A DNA stretch of 64,000 bases, taken from the NCBI RefSeq assembly GCF_017573505.1, contig NZ_JAGEOJ010000002.1, forward strand, positions 496,001 through 560,000, written 5' to 3'. A program made the position numbers and the translations under genes. The notes below the pieces were generated by a model that did no database searches, was not told the origin of the DNA, and saw only the letters and a list, made by a program, of their open reading frames with translations. Every line of letters starts with the position of its first letter. The stretch's first letter is position 1. The DNA comes from Actinomadura barringtoniae. GTDB taxonomy: Bacteria > Actinomycetota > Actinomycetes > Streptosporangiales > Streptosporangiaceae. Positions 28,876 to 37,640 of this stretch are shown here, one piece after another.

Positions 28876-30024
28876 GTGGTCATGGGCCGTACGGCCGAGG
28901 GCGGGGGCCACGGCGGCCACGGCGGGAGCCGGGGCGGCGGCGGGAGCGTCTGGTCGCCGGGGCTGGTGCTCATGGTGGGGGCGGCCGCGGCCGTGCTCGT
29001 GCTGGCCGGGATGAAGGCGGCCTCCAGCTTCGTCGCGCCCGCGTTCCTGGCGATGATCCTCACCATCGCGGTGAGCCCGCTGCGCAACTGGCTGCAGCGG
29101 ATCGGCGCCCCGTTCTGGGTCTGCGTCGCGGTGCCGCTGGTCACGGTGATCGTGGTGCTGCTGGCCCTCGGCGCGGCGCTGGCCATCTCGGCGGCGCAGC
29201 TGGCCTCGCTGCTCCCCGGCTACTCCCACCAGTTCAACGAGCTGGTCACCGACGTGACCCAGCAGCTCGCCAGGCACGGCATCGACCAGGACAAGCTCCA
29301 GTCGGCGCTGTCCAAGCTGGACCCGGGCCAGGTCTTCAGCTTCGTCCAGGCGTTCTTCAACGGCCTGCTCAGCGCCTCGTCCGCGCTCATCCTGATCGTG
29401 CTGATGCTGGTCGGCATGTGCATGGACGCGCCCGGCCTCGTACGGCAGATGGAGAAGCTGCTGCCGAGCCACCCGGACGTGGTCGGGGCGCTGCGCGGTT
29501 TCGCCCGCGACACCTGCCGCTACCTGGTGGTCAGCACGGTGTTCGGCCTGATCGTGGCCGTGCTGGACGTGGGGGTGCTCTACTGGTTCGAGGTGCCGGT
29601 CCCGCTGCTGTGGGGGCTGCTGGCCTTCCTGACCAACTACATCCCGAACGTGGGCTTCGTCATCGGCCTCGCTCCCCCGGCGGTCCTCGGGCTGCTGGAC
29701 GGCGGCGTCGTCCGGATGATCTGGATCATCGCGGCGTACTGCGTCATCAACTTCGTGCTGCAGTCGCTGATCCAGCCCAAGTTCCTGGGGAACGCGGTGG
29801 GCCTGTCGGTCACGCTGATCACCCTGTCGCTGATCCTGTGGGCGTGGGTCCTCGGGCCGCTCGGCGCGATCCTGGCCGTACCGCTGAGCACGCTGGTGCG
29901 CGCGCTGCTGCTGGACGCCGATCCGTCCAAGCGCTGGCTGACCGGCGTGCTCAGCTCGACGATCGACAAGCCCGAGACGAAGGCCCCGGCCGCCGAAACG
30001 GCCGGAGGGTCGCCTACAGAGTGA
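28876..30024 (+). CDS. AI-2E family transporter
   Basis: Polytopic membrane protein of 382 aa. A Gly/His-rich cytosolic N-terminus (GGGHGGHGGSRGGGG) is followed by about eight helices. TNYIPNVGFVIGLAPPAVLGL and the later ILWAWVLGPLGAILAVPLSTLV are typical of the family. Members include TqsA-type quorum-signal exporters and Na+/H+ antiporters, so the substrate is not inferred. The 3' end overlaps the convergent M16 peptidase by 11 nt. Confidence 0.85.
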   Translation: MVMGRTAEGGGHGGHGGSRGGGGSVWSPGLVLMVGAAAAVLVLAGMKAASSFVAPAFLAMILTIAVSPLRNWLQRIGAPFWVCVAVPLVTVIVVLLALGAALAISAAQLASLLPGYSHQFNELVTDVTQQLARHGIDQDKLQSALSKLDPGQVFSFVQAFFNGLLSASSALILIVLMLVGMCMDAPGLVRQMEKLLPSHPDVVGALRGFARDTCRYLVVSTVFGLIVAVLDVGVLYWFEVPVPLLWGLLAFLTNYIPNVGFVIGLAPPAVLGLLDGGVVRMIWIIAAYCVINFVLQSLIQPKFLGNAVGLSVTLITLSLILWAWVLGPLGAILAVPLSTLVRALLLDADPSKRWLTGVLSSTIDKPETKAPAAETAGGSPTE

Positions 30025-31339
30025 AGTCGCGGTCGCCGAAGGGGCCGATGACGGTGAGGGCCTGCGGAGCCGCCAGAACGTCCTGGGCGACCGCGCGGAT
30101 GTCGTCGGGGGTCACGGCCTCGATGCGGGCCAGCACCTCGTCCACGGGCAGCAGCGACTCGTACACCAGCTCACTCTTGCCGATGCGGCTCATCCGCGAG
30201 CCGGTGTCCTCCAGGCCGAGGACCATCGCGCCGCGCAGCTGGCCCTTGCCGCGTTCCAGCTCCTCGTCGGTGATCCCCCGCTCGGCGGCAGAGGCCACCT
30301 CGTCACGGCAGATCGACAGGACCTCGTCGACCTTGCCGGGCTGGCAGCCCGCGTAGACGCCGAAGACGCCGGTGTCGGCGTACTGCGAGGTGTAGCTGTA
30401 GACCGAGTAGGCCAGGCCGCGCTTCTCGCGGATCTCCTGGAAGAGCCGGGACGACATGCCGCCGCCGAGCGCCGCGTTCAGCACGCCGAGGGCGAAGCGG
30501 CGGTCGTCGGTACGGGAGACGCCGATGCCGCCGAGCACCACGTGGGCCTGCTCGGTGTCCTTGTCGACCACCCGCACGTCGGGGGTGATCGGCAGCGGGC
30601 TGCCGTCGATGCGGGGCGCCTTGGGCCGCTCGCCGCCCTCCAGGTGGCCGTCGAAGGCCTGCTCCACCAGCCGGACGACCTGGTCGTGGTCGATGTTGCC
30701 GGCGACCGCGACGACGAGGTTGTGCGGCACGTAGTGCTCGCGGTAGTACGCGTGGATCCGGTCGCGGTCCAGCGCGTTGATCGACTCGACCGTGCCCAGG
30801 ATCGGGCGGCCGAGCGGCGCGTCGCCGTAGAGCGCCAGCGAGAACTCGTCGTGGATCAGGTCGCCGGGGTCGTCGTCGCGCATGTGGATCTCTTCGAGGA
30901 TCACGCCGCGCTCGGCCTCGACGTCCTCGGGCCGGTTGACCGACGCCGACACCATGTCCGACACCACGTCCGCCGCCAGCGGCAGGTCGGCGTCCAGCAC
31001 CCGCGCGTAGTAGCAGGTGTACTCCTTGGCGGTGAAGGCGTTGAGGTCGCCGCCGACCGCGTCGATCGCGGAGGAGATCTCCAGGGCGCTTCGCCGCCTG
31101 GTGCCCTTGAACAGCACGTGTTCCAGGTAGTGGCTGGCGCCCGCGTCGGCCGGGGCCTCGTCGCGCGAGCCGACGCCCGCCCAGACGCCGAACGCCGCCG
31201 ACCGCACGGTCGGCATGGTCTCGGTGATGATCCGCAGCCCGCCGGGCAGGACGGTGCGCCGGACGACGCCGGCCCCCTCGTTCCCGGGGTGGATCGTGCA
31301 GGTGGTGCCGGGCTCCTGCGCCCGCGCCGGCTGCGTCAC
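30014..31339 (-). CDS. M16 family zinc metallopeptidase (processing-peptidase-like)
   Basis: Peptidase of about 441 aa with the inverse zinc motif HYLEH near residue 55 and the distal Glu in VEAERGVILEEI about 75 residues on. GLAYSVYSYTSQYADTG is the family C-terminal substrate-binding motif. It follows pnp, as in many Gram-positive genomes. I start at GTG 31339 (VTQPARAQEPG), since the strong pnp terminator lies upstream of it and inside the longer frame that would begin at 31417. A GAGGAA run lies 13 nt before the GTG. It was probably a separate transcript once, and the hairpin still reduces read-through. Confidence 0.88.
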   Translation of the reverse strand: MTQPARAQEPGTTCTIHPGNEGAGVVRRTVLPGGLRIITETMPTVRSAAFGVWAGVGSRDEAPADAGASHYLEHVLFKGTRRRSALEISSAIDAVGGDLNAFTAKEYTCYYARVLDADLPLAADVVSDMVSASVNRPEDVEAERGVILEEIHMRDDDPGDLIHDEFSLALYGDAPLGRPILGTVESINALDRDRIHAYYREHYVPHNLVVAVAGNIDHDQVVRLVEQAFDGHLEGGERPKAPRIDGSPLPITPDVRVVDKDTEQAHVVLGGIGVSRTDDRRFALGVLNAALGGGMSSRLFQEIREKRGLAYSVYSYTSQYADTGVFGVYAGCQPGKVDEVLSICRDEVASAAERGITDEELERGKGQLRGAMVLGLEDTGSRMSRIGKSELVYESLLPVDEVLARIEAVTPDDIRAVAQDVLAAPQALTVIGPFGDRDFTL

Positions 31340-31376
31340 TTGGTGCTCACATTCCTCGGGGGTCGAAATCGCCGAG

Positions 31377-31408
31377 CGGCCCGGCCCCCGATCTTGGGGG
31401 CCGGGCCG
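31377..31408 (-). terminator. Strong hairpin after pnp
   Basis: Perfect 13-bp stem CGGCCCGGCCCCC/GGGGGCCGGGCCG (31377-31389, 31396-31408) with a GATCTT loop, 22 nt beyond the pnp stop. It probably terminates or protects the pnp message before the M16 gene. Confidence 0.7.
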
Positions 31409-31429
31409 ATCGGTCAACGCAGTGCCGGA

Positions 31430-33793
31430 TCAGGAGTTGCGCTGGCCGCCGTCGTCGCCGCGACGGGTGCGGCGGCGGCGCGGGGCGCGGTCGCCGTCGC
31501 CCGAGCCGCCCTCGGAACGGCGCTCGCGGCGCTCGCCCGAGCCGGAGTCCGAAGCGGCGGCGGGGGCCTCGGCGGACCCGCCGTCCGAGCCGCCCTCGGC
31601 CTGCTCGCGCTCGACGACCTCGACCGGGACCAGCGACAGCTTGCCGCGCTGGTCGATCTCGGTCACCTCGACCTGGATCTTCTCGCCGACCTTGATGACG
31701 TCCTCGACGTTCTCGATCCGGGCGCCGCCGTGCAGCTTGCGGATCTGCGAGACGTGCAGCAGGCCGTCCTTGCCGGGCAGCAGCGACACGAACGCGCCGA
31801 ACGTGGTGGTCTTCACGACCGTGCCGAGGTAGCGCTCGCCGACCTCGGGCATGTGCGGGTTGGCGATCGCGTTGATCGCCGCCCGCGCGGCCTCGGCGGA
31901 CGGGCCGTCGGTCGCGCCGACGTAGATCGTGCCGTCGTCCTCGATCGTGATGTCGGCGCCGGTGTCGTCCTGGATCGAGTTGATCATCTTGCCCTTCGGG
32001 CCGATGACCTCGCCGATCTTGTCGACCGGGACCTTGATGGTGATGATCCGCGGCGCGTACGGGCTCATCTCCGAGGGGGCCTCGATGGCCTCCTGCATGA
32101 CGTCCAGGATCGCCAGGCGGGCGCCCTTGGCCTGCTTCAGCGCGGCGGCCAGCACGTCGGCGGGGATGCCGTCGAGCTTGGTGTCGAGCTGAAGCGCGGT
32201 GATGACGTCGCGGGTGCCGGCGACCTTGAAGTCCATGTCGCCGAACGCGTCCTCGGCGCCGAGGATGTCGGTCAGCGTGACGAACTCGCCGCCCTCGCTG
32301 ATCAGGCCCATCGCGATGCCCGCCACCATCTGCTTCAGCGGCACGCCCGCGTCCAGCAGCGACATGGTGGACGCGCAGACCGAGCCCATCGAGGTGGAGC
32401 CGTTGGACCCGAGGGCCTCCGACACCTGGCGGATCGCGTACGGGAACTCCTCGCGCGTCGGCAGCACCGGCAGCAGCGCGCGCTCGGCGAGCGCGCCGTG
32501 GCCGATCTCGCGGCGCTTGGGCGAGCCCACGCGGCCGGTCTCACCGGTCGAGTACGGCGGGAAGTTGTAGTTGTGCATGTAGCGCTTGGTGCGCTCGGGG
32601 TTGAGCGTGTCGATCATCTGCTCCATGCGGAGCATGTTCAGCGTGGTCACGCCCAGGATCTGGGTCTCACCGCGCTCGAACAGCGCCGAGCCGTGCACCC
32701 GCGGGATCACGTGCGCCTCGGCCGACAGCTGGCGGATGTCCTTGACGCCGCGGCCGTCCATGCGGACGCCGTCGCGGATGACCCGCTCGCGCACCAGCTT
32801 CTTGGTGAGCGCGCGGAACGCGGCGGAGACCTCCTTCTCGCGGCCCTCGAAGTCGGCGGCGAGCTTCTCCTGCGCGCCGGCCTTGATCTCGTCGAGCCGG
32901 GTCTCGCGCTCCTGCTTGCCCGCGATGGTCAGCGCCTCGGCCAGCTCGGCGCTGACGGCGGCGGTGACGGCCTCGAGCACGTCGTCCTGGTAGTCCAGGA
33001 AGATCGGGTACTCGGCGGTCGGCTTGGCGGCGACGGCCGCCAGCTCGCTCTGGGCCTTGCACAGGGCCTTGATGAAGGGCTTGGCGGCGTCCAGGCCCGC
33101 GGCGACGGTCTCCTCGGTCGGGGCGACGGCGCCGTCACCGACCAGCTTGAGCGTGCCCGGGGTGGACTCGGCCTCCACCATCATGATCGCGACGTCGCCG
33201 TCCTCCAGGACGCGACCGGCGACCACCATGTCGAAGGTGGCGTTCTCCAGCTCGGGGTGGGTCGGGAAGCCGACCCACTGGCCCTCGATCAGCGCGACGC
33301 GGACGCCGCCGATCGGGCCGGAGAAGGGCAGCCCGGCCAGCTGGGTGGACATCGAGGCGGCGTTGATCGCCACGACGTCGTACAGGTGGTCGGGGTGCAG
33401 CGCCATGATCGTCTCGACGACCTGGATCTCGTTGCGCAGGCCCTTCTTGAAGGACGGGCGCAGCGGGCGGTCGATCAGGCGGCAGGTGAGAATGGCGTCC
33501 TCGGAGGGACGGCCCTCACGGCGGAAGAACGAGCCGGGGATGCGCCCGGCGGCGTACATCCGCTCCTCGACGTCCACGGTCAGCGGGAAGAAGTCCAGGT
33601 TGTCCTTGGGCTTCTTGGAGGCGGTGGTGGCCGAGAGCACCATCGTCTCGTCGTCGAGGTAGGCGACGGCCGAGCCGGCCGCCTGACGGGCCACGCGGCC
33701 CGTCTCGAAGCGGATCGTGCGGGTGCCGAACGAGCCGTTGTCGATCACGGCCTCGGCGCTCTGCGCTCCATCAATGCGCACAGCTTCTGTCAC
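31430..33793 (-). CDS. pnp: Polyribonucleotide nucleotidyltransferase
   Basis: Phosphorolytic 3'-5' exoribonuclease; in actinomycetes it also makes 3' tails. The protein is 787 aa with two RNase PH cores, an alpha-helical linker, a KH domain ([19 protein letters not shown], near residue 600) and an S1 domain ([19 protein letters not shown], near 660). It ends in a Ser/Gly/Arg-rich tail with an RRRRTRR run. The GTG start at 33793 has AGGAGG seven nucleotides upstream. The upstream spacer from rpsO is 370 nt and carries large hairpins likely to be processed. A hairpin follows the stop. Confidence 0.96.
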   Translation of the reverse strand: MTEAVRIDGAQSAEAVIDNGSFGTRTIRFETGRVARQAAGSAVAYLDDETMVLSATTASKKPKDNLDFFPLTVDVEERMYAAGRIPGSFFRREGRPSEDAILTCRLIDRPLRPSFKKGLRNEIQVVETIMALHPDHLYDVVAINAASMSTQLAGLPFSGPIGGVRVALIEGQWVGFPTHPELENATFDMVVAGRVLEDGDVAIMMVEAESTPGTLKLVGDGAVAPTEETVAAGLDAAKPFIKALCKAQSELAAVAAKPTAEYPIFLDYQDDVLEAVTAAVSAELAEALTIAGKQERETRLDEIKAGAQEKLAADFEGREKEVSAAFRALTKKLVRERVIRDGVRMDGRGVKDIRQLSAEAHVIPRVHGSALFERGETQILGVTTLNMLRMEQMIDTLNPERTKRYMHNYNFPPYSTGETGRVGSPKRREIGHGALAERALLPVLPTREEFPYAIRQVSEALGSNGSTSMGSVCASTMSLLDAGVPLKQMVAGIAMGLISEGGEFVTLTDILGAEDAFGDMDFKVAGTRDVITALQLDTKLDGIPADVLAAALKQAKGARLAILDVMQEAIEAPSEMSPYAPRIITIKVPVDKIGEVIGPKGKMINSIQDDTGADITIEDDGTIYVGATDGPSAEAARAAINAIANPHMPEVGERYLGTVVKTTTFGAFVSLLPGKDGLLHVSQIRKLHGGARIENVEDVIKVGEKIQVEVTEIDQRGKLSLVPVEVVEREQAEGGSDGGSAEAPAAASDSGSGERRERRSEGGSGDGDRAPRRRRTRRGDDGGQRNS

Positions 33794-34031
33794 GGGAAAC
33801 CTCCTAGGTTTCGGACGGTCCCCGCGGCCGTTTTCCCGTGGCTTTGCGTGATTACAGAAGTAGCGACGCGCAATGCCGGTCTTCGATCGAAGCGCCCGGA
33901 GCCTCAATCCCCGGTCGCCGGGGAGCCTGCTCCGAGAGCCACTACCGAGGACCGGCCGCACCAGGGCGAAGAAGTCCGCGGGGTTGTGGATTGGGTGTGT
34001 TCAGTTGTGCGGTCCCGCAGGGCCGCCGTGC
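33794..34031. other. Untranslated pnp leader, no ORF supported
   Basis: This 238-nt stretch continues the 370-nt spacer between rpsO and pnp. The frames in it are antisense or out-of-phase artefacts. Besides the pnp Shine-Dalgarno (CCTCCT at about 33800) I see only short GC hairpins, such as one around 33910-33925. Confidence 0.5.
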
Positions 34032-34067
34032 GGTCTCGAGGGGGCCGCCGTACGGCCCTCTGAGACC
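34032..34067 (-). promoter_or_regulatory. pnp leader stem-loop 1 (pnp-proximal)
   Basis: GGTCTC/GAGACC outer stem (34032-34037, 34062-34067) with a GAGGG..CCCTC inner stem. Together with the next hairpin it makes a structured leader of the type cleaved by RNase III in rpsO-pnp transcripts of streptomycetes. Processing here is inferred. Confidence 0.55.
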
Positions 34068-34068
34068 A

Positions 34069-34101
34069 ACATACGCACCGGGCCATACGGCCCGCGTATG
34101 T
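34069..34101 (-). promoter_or_regulatory. pnp leader stem-loop 2
   Basis: ACATACGC/GCGTATGT outer stem (34069-34076, 34094-34101) with a GGGCC/GGCCC inner stem and an ATAC loop: 13 paired positions separated by one ACC bulge. Confidence 0.6.
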
Positions 34102-34126
34102 GCCGGCGTTCAGGCCGACATAAGCG

Positions 34127-34158
34127 GAGGGAGTGGCCCGAGACCGGACCACTCCCTC
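34127..34158 (-). terminator. Hairpin after rpsO
   Basis: Ten-base-pair perfect stem GAGGGAGTGG/CCACTCCCTC (34127-34136, 34149-34158), immediately downstream of the rpsO stop. It may terminate rpsO or act as a processing site for an rpsO-pnp message. Confidence 0.7.
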
Positions 34159-34164
34159 GCGTAG

Positions 34165-34434
34165 CTAGCGGCGCAGACCGAGGCGCTCGATCAGTGCCCG
34201 GTAGCGGCTGATGTCCTTGTTCTGCAAGTACTTCAGGAGGCGACGACGACGGCCGACCAGCAGCAGGAGGCCGCGGCGGCTGTGGTGGTCGTGCTTGTGC
34301 TCCTTGAGGTGCTCCGTCAGATCGTTGATCCGGCGGGTCAGTAGCGCGACCTGGACCTCCGGGGATCCGGTGTCACCCTCAGCAGTCGCGTATTCAGCGA
34401 TGATCTTGTTCTTTGTGGCGGTGTCGAGCGACAC
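34165..34434 (-). CDS. rpsO: 30S ribosomal protein S15
   Basis: Primary 16S rRNA-binding protein of the 30S platform, 89 aa. The hallmark segment is [37 protein letters not shown] (residues about 21-57, written here as family motif fragments [16 protein letters not shown] and [12 protein letters not shown]), ending in LGLRR. The ATG start at 34434 ([11 protein letters not shown]) has GGAGCC on its strand upstream. It is followed by a hairpin and by pnp, the conserved order in which S15 and PNPase are often autoregulated. Confidence 0.97.
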   Translation of the reverse strand: MSLDTATKNKIIAEYATAEGDTGSPEVQVALLTRRINDLTEHLKEHKHDHHSRRGLLLLVGRRRRLLKYLQNKDISRYRALIERLGLRR

Positions 34435-34652
34435 GTGGCTCCTTCGAAATGCTCGTCACCCGCAGATCCCCGGCCTGGTCAGGCGCACGGGTCCGCATGG
34501 TGCGTATGGAATCCAGGCGGCCGCATGAGGGTGCAGCCGACCGAGCCGGGGCCTATCCCGGCGACTCTTCACCGTACCATGTCGCCAAGGCGGGCCGTCA
34601 CGGCGCGAAACGGACCGTGAACAGCAAGATCACCAGGTCGCGGCGGTGAGGA

Positions 34653-35600
34653 TCACCGGGTCGCGGCGGTGATCTCCCTGGCGCGGTCCACGTCGCGGTG
34701 CATCTCCTCGATCAGCGCGTCGATCGAGTCGAACTTCAGCGTGTCGCGGATCCGGCCCTCGAAGTCGACGGCCATGTGCTCGCCGTACAGGTCCAGGTCG
34801 GTGCGGTCCAGCGCGTACGCCTCGACGGTCCGCTCCCCGCCCTCGAAGGTCGGGTTGGTGCCGATCGAGATCGCGGCCGGCCACCGGAAGCCCGGGTAGC
34901 GGTCGGAGTCGCAGACCAGCCAGCCCGCGTACACCCCGTCGGCGGGGATCGCGGTGTGCGGCAGGGTCTCCAGGTTGGCGGTCGGGAAGCCGAGCTGGCG
35001 GCCCCGCTGATGGCCGCGGACGACCACGCCCTCGACGCGGTGCGGGCGGCCCAGCGCGTGCGCGGCCTCCTCGACCTCGCCGGCGTCCAGGCGCTCCCGG
35101 ATCGAGGTGGAGGAGATCTTGTCCCCGTTGGCCACCAGGGGGACCCCCTCCGCGGTGAAGTCGTACTTCTCGCCGAGTTCCTTGAGCAGCGCGACGTCGC
35201 CCTTGGCCTTGTGGCCGAAGCGGAAGTCCTCGCCGACGATCACGTGCGCGGCGTGCAGCCGATCGACGAGCACGGACTGCACGAACTCGTCCGGGCCGAC
35301 CTTGGACAGCTCCAGGGTGAACGGCACGACCACGACGGCGTCGGTGCCGAGGCCCTCCAGCAGCTCGATGCGGCGCTTGGTGGAGCTCAGCAGCGGCGGG
35401 TGGGTGCCGGGCCTGACGACCTCGTCGGGGTGCGGGTCGAAGGTGATGACCACCGAGCGCAAGCCGCGTTCCTTGGCCAGCTCGGCGGCGCTTCCGACGA
35501 TTCTCTGGTGACCGCGGTGGACGCCGTCGAAGACGCCGATGGTGATGACCGATCGGCCCCAGTCGGCCGGAACCTCGTCGAGGCCATGCCAACGCCGCAC
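34653..35600 (-). CDS. ribF: Bifunctional riboflavin kinase / FAD synthetase
   Basis: Makes FMN and then FAD. The protein is 315 aa. The N-terminal FAD synthetase has GVFDGVHRGHQRIV (near residue 20) and SSTSIRERL (near 168). The C-terminal kinase domain has RGRQLGFPTANLETL (near 205) and IGTNPTFEG (near 250). The GTG start at 35600 (VRRWHGLDEVP) has AGGGAG nine nucleotides upstream; a longer frame to 35657 is not family-like. It lies upstream of rpsO, as in many actinomycetes. The 218-nt gap to rpsO presumably holds the rpsO promoter, though no clear box is seen. Confidence 0.94.
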   Translation of the reverse strand: MRRWHGLDEVPADWGRSVITIGVFDGVHRGHQRIVGSAAELAKERGLRSVVITFDPHPDEVVRPGTHPPLLSSTKRRIELLEGLGTDAVVVVPFTLELSKVGPDEFVQSVLVDRLHAAHVIVGEDFRFGHKAKGDVALLKELGEKYDFTAEGVPLVANGDKISSTSIRERLDAGEVEEAAHALGRPHRVEGVVVRGHQRGRQLGFPTANLETLPHTAIPADGVYAGWLVCDSDRYPGFRWPAAISIGTNPTFEGGERTVEAYALDRTDLDLYGEHMAVDFEGRIRDTLKFDSIDALIEEMHRDVDRAREITAATR

Positions 35601-35822
35601 CTTGCACTCCCTGCGTAGACCCGCCTGCGGTTTTCCTGTCGCATCACAGCCTGCCATGCGCCGCGATCCGCCACGACCGAGGGGCTCCCCTTTTGCGCGC
35701 AGGTCCCCGCCCCGTCACCGAGGAGTCTACTCGCCGGTAGCACGATCCAGGGATGATCGCCTCTTTCGGCGACATTCCGGGCAGATCCCGGGCAGCGAGC
35801 GGCAGCGGGTAGCTTCGACGCG

Positions 35823-36788
35823 ATGACCGCCCCGACCGAGATCAGAACCGACGGCGGCCGGCGCCCGCTCGCGGAGCCCTCCCGGCCACCGCGGCGCGGC
35901 ATGGCCGTCGTCGTCGCGGCCGTGGTGCTCGCGGTCCTGATCGGCGGCCACCGCCTCGTTCCCGGAGACGTGGGGACGCTGCTCGACACCGCGCTCCCCT
36001 GGTTCGGCCTGGTGATCCCCCTGCTGGCCGTCATCGCGGTCGTGCGGCGCGCCTGGTGGCCAGGGCTGGCCGCAGTGCTGGTGCCGTCGCTCGTCTGGAC
36101 CGCGATGTTCGGCGGCCCGTTCGCGCGCGGCATCGTGCACGGTTCCTCGGGCGGGACGTACGACCTGCGCGCGGTGAGCCAGAACATGTACGCCGCCAAC
36201 CCCGACCCCCGCGCCACGGTGGGCAAGCTCCTCACCACCAAGGCCGACGTCCTGTCTCTGGTGGAGCTGCGTTACGGCTCCTATCCCGAGGCCCTGAACG
36301 CGACCTATCCCCATCACGTGGTGAAGGGGACCGTGGGGATCTGGAGCCGACTGCCCATCCGCGATGCCGAGCCGGTGGACCTGGGCCTGGGCTGGACCCG
36401 CGCCCTGCGCGCCACGATCTCCGCCCCCACCGGCGACATCACCGTCTATGTCGCGCATCTGGGCTCGGCACGGCCGCTGGACACCGGCGAGCGCGACGCC
36501 ACCATGGACCGGCTGGCCAAGGCCGTTCAGTCGGATCGTTCGGAACGCGTCCTGTTGCTCGGGGACCTCAACACCGCCACCACCGACCGCGAGCTGGGGC
36601 GCCTGGTGCCGCCGCTGCGGGAGGCGCAGGAGGCGGCGGGCTCGGGGATGGGCTTCACCTGGCCGTCCACGTTCCCGCTGACCCGGCCGGACCACATCCT
36701 CTACGACGGGATGAAGGCCGTGAACGCGCGGACCGTGGAGACGCCGGGCAGCGACCATCACGCCGTAGAGGCCGACTTCCGCCTTTAG
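35823..36788 (+). CDS. Endonuclease/exonuclease/phosphatase (EEP) family membrane protein
   Basis: Protein of 321 aa with two or three N-terminal hydrophobic helices (residues about 28-95) and an extracellular EEP catalytic domain. The family motifs are VSQNMYA (near 120), LVELRYG (near 140), LLGDLNTA (near 245), PDHILY and the terminal SDHHAVEA. Substrates in this superfamily range from phosphodiesters to phospholipids and nucleic acids, so the target is open. The ATG at 35823 has no Shine-Dalgarno; TAGCTT lies 7 nt before it. It is convergent with hemolysin III. Confidence 0.82.
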   Translation: MTAPTEIRTDGGRRPLAEPSRPPRRGMAVVVAAVVLAVLIGGHRLVPGDVGTLLDTALPWFGLVIPLLAVIAVVRRAWWPGLAAVLVPSLVWTAMFGGPFARGIVHGSSGGTYDLRAVSQNMYAANPDPRATVGKLLTTKADVLSLVELRYGSYPEALNATYPHHVVKGTVGIWSRLPIRDAEPVDLGLGWTRALRATISAPTGDITVYVAHLGSARPLDTGERDATMDRLAKAVQSDRSERVLLLGDLNTATTDRELGRLVPPLREAQEAAGSGMGFTWPSTFPLTRPDHILYDGMKAVNARTVETPGSDHHAVEADFRL

Positions 36789-36800
36789 CCCGGCTCTCCG

Positions 36801-36851
36801 CTAGGCCTGGCAGACCACTACGCCTGGTAGACGACTAGGCCTGGTAGACGA
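36801..36851. repeat. Three-copy 17-bp tandem repeat at the 3' end of hlyIII
   Basis: Units 36801-36817, 36818-36834 and 36835-36851 (consensus CTAGGCCTGGTAGACGA; units 1 and 2 each differ by one base). Each unit carries a TAG stop on the minus strand in a different reading frame, preceded by codons for VYQA (VCQA in unit 1). Confidence 0.92.
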
Positions 36852-37500
36852 CCAGCGAGACGGCGATGTACTGCAGCACGTAAGCGGCCAGCGTGCAGGC
36901 GTGGAAGACCTCGTGGAAGCCGAACCAGCGCGGCGAGGGGTTGGGCTTGCGCAGGCCGTAGACGACACCGCCCAGGCTGTAGGCCACGCCGCCCAGCGCG
37001 ACCAGGATGCAGGCCGCGAGGCCCGCCCCGTCCAGGAACTGCGGCAGGAAGAGGACGGCCACCCAGCCGAGCACGATGTAGAGCGTGACGTACAGCCAGC
37101 GCGGGGCACCGACCCAGGTGGTGCGGAAGACCACCCCGGCGATCGCACCCGTCCACACCAGCGCGAGCACCCCGATGCGCGCGGCACCGTCCAGCGCCAG
37201 CACCGTGAACGGCGTGTACGTCCCGGCGATGATCAGGTAGATGTTGGCGTGGTCGAACCGCCGCAGGATCTCGATCAGGCGGTGCGAGCTCTGCCGGTGG
37301 TACGTACCGGAGATCCCGAACAGCAGTCCGGACATCGCGACGTAGACCGCGGCCGACAGCCGGGCCGCCGTCGTGGGCCCCATCGCGACGAGCACGAGCC
37401 CGGCGACGAGCACCGCGGGGAACGCGCCGATGTGCAGCCAGCCGCGCATCCGCGGCTTGACCGGCGAGGGCACTGCGGGCCGGTGTGACAGTGTGGTCAT
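36835..37500 (-). CDS. Hemolysin III / PAQR family membrane protein
   Basis: Seven-helix membrane protein of 221 aa. The conserved metal-type residues of the PAQR fold are in FGISGTYHR, RRFDHANIYLIIAGTYTPF and WFGFHEVFHACTLAAYVLQ (Ser, His, Asp, His, His). The bacterial members are named hemolysin III but act more plausibly in membrane-lipid homeostasis. The ATG at 37500 has GAGGAGG six nucleotides upstream. The stop is the first of three tandem stops in a triplicated 17-bp repeat. An operator-like palindrome lies 20-55 nt upstream. Confidence 0.9.
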   Translation of the reverse strand: MTTLSHRPAVPSPVKPRMRGWLHIGAFPAVLVAGLVLVAMGPTTAARLSAAVYVAMSGLLFGISGTYHRQSSHRLIEILRRFDHANIYLIIAGTYTPFTVLALDGAARIGVLALVWTGAIAGVVFRTTWVGAPRWLYVTLYIVLGWVAVLFLPQFLDGAGLAACILVALGGVAYSLGGVVYGLRKPNPSPRWFGFHEVFHACTLAAYVLQYIAVSLVVYQA

Positions 37501-37520
37501 GGACACCTCCTCGGCCATAA

Positions 37521-37555
37521 AACCTACGATTCCGTAGGTTACGCAACCGTAGGTT
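37521..37555 (-). promoter_or_regulatory. Operator-like palindrome upstream of hlyIII
   Basis: AACCTACG-ATTC-CGTAGGTT (37521-37540) is a perfect 8-bp inverted repeat. A further CGTAGGTT half site lies at 37548-37555, 15 bp downstream of its twin. It falls between the divergent hlyIII and His-rich membrane genes. No regulator gene is adjacent; a TetR-type protein is the most likely ligand. Confidence 0.65.
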
Positions 37556-37640
37556 GGAACGCACCCATATCGGGGCGTGAAACGCACCACGTGACCCCTG
37601 AGCGACCCCCCGGCTACCCCGTGGGAGCATGGGCGCACCG

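Noticed and set aside
31340..31417. Longer N-terminus for the M16 peptidase from TTG 31417
   Set aside because: It would run through the strong pnp hairpin (31377-31408) and adds a Pro/Gly/Arg-rich segment unlike the family.
30542..34063. Very long plus-strand frame antisense to pnp and the M16 peptidase gene
   Set aside because: High GC leaves long stop-free frames antisense to real genes; the composition (Arg/Gly/Ala/His/Asp-rich) and absence of any domain show it is a shadow.
36835..37500. Hemolysin III as a toxin
   Set aside because: PAQR-type membrane proteins of this size are widespread in non-pathogens; the name is historical.
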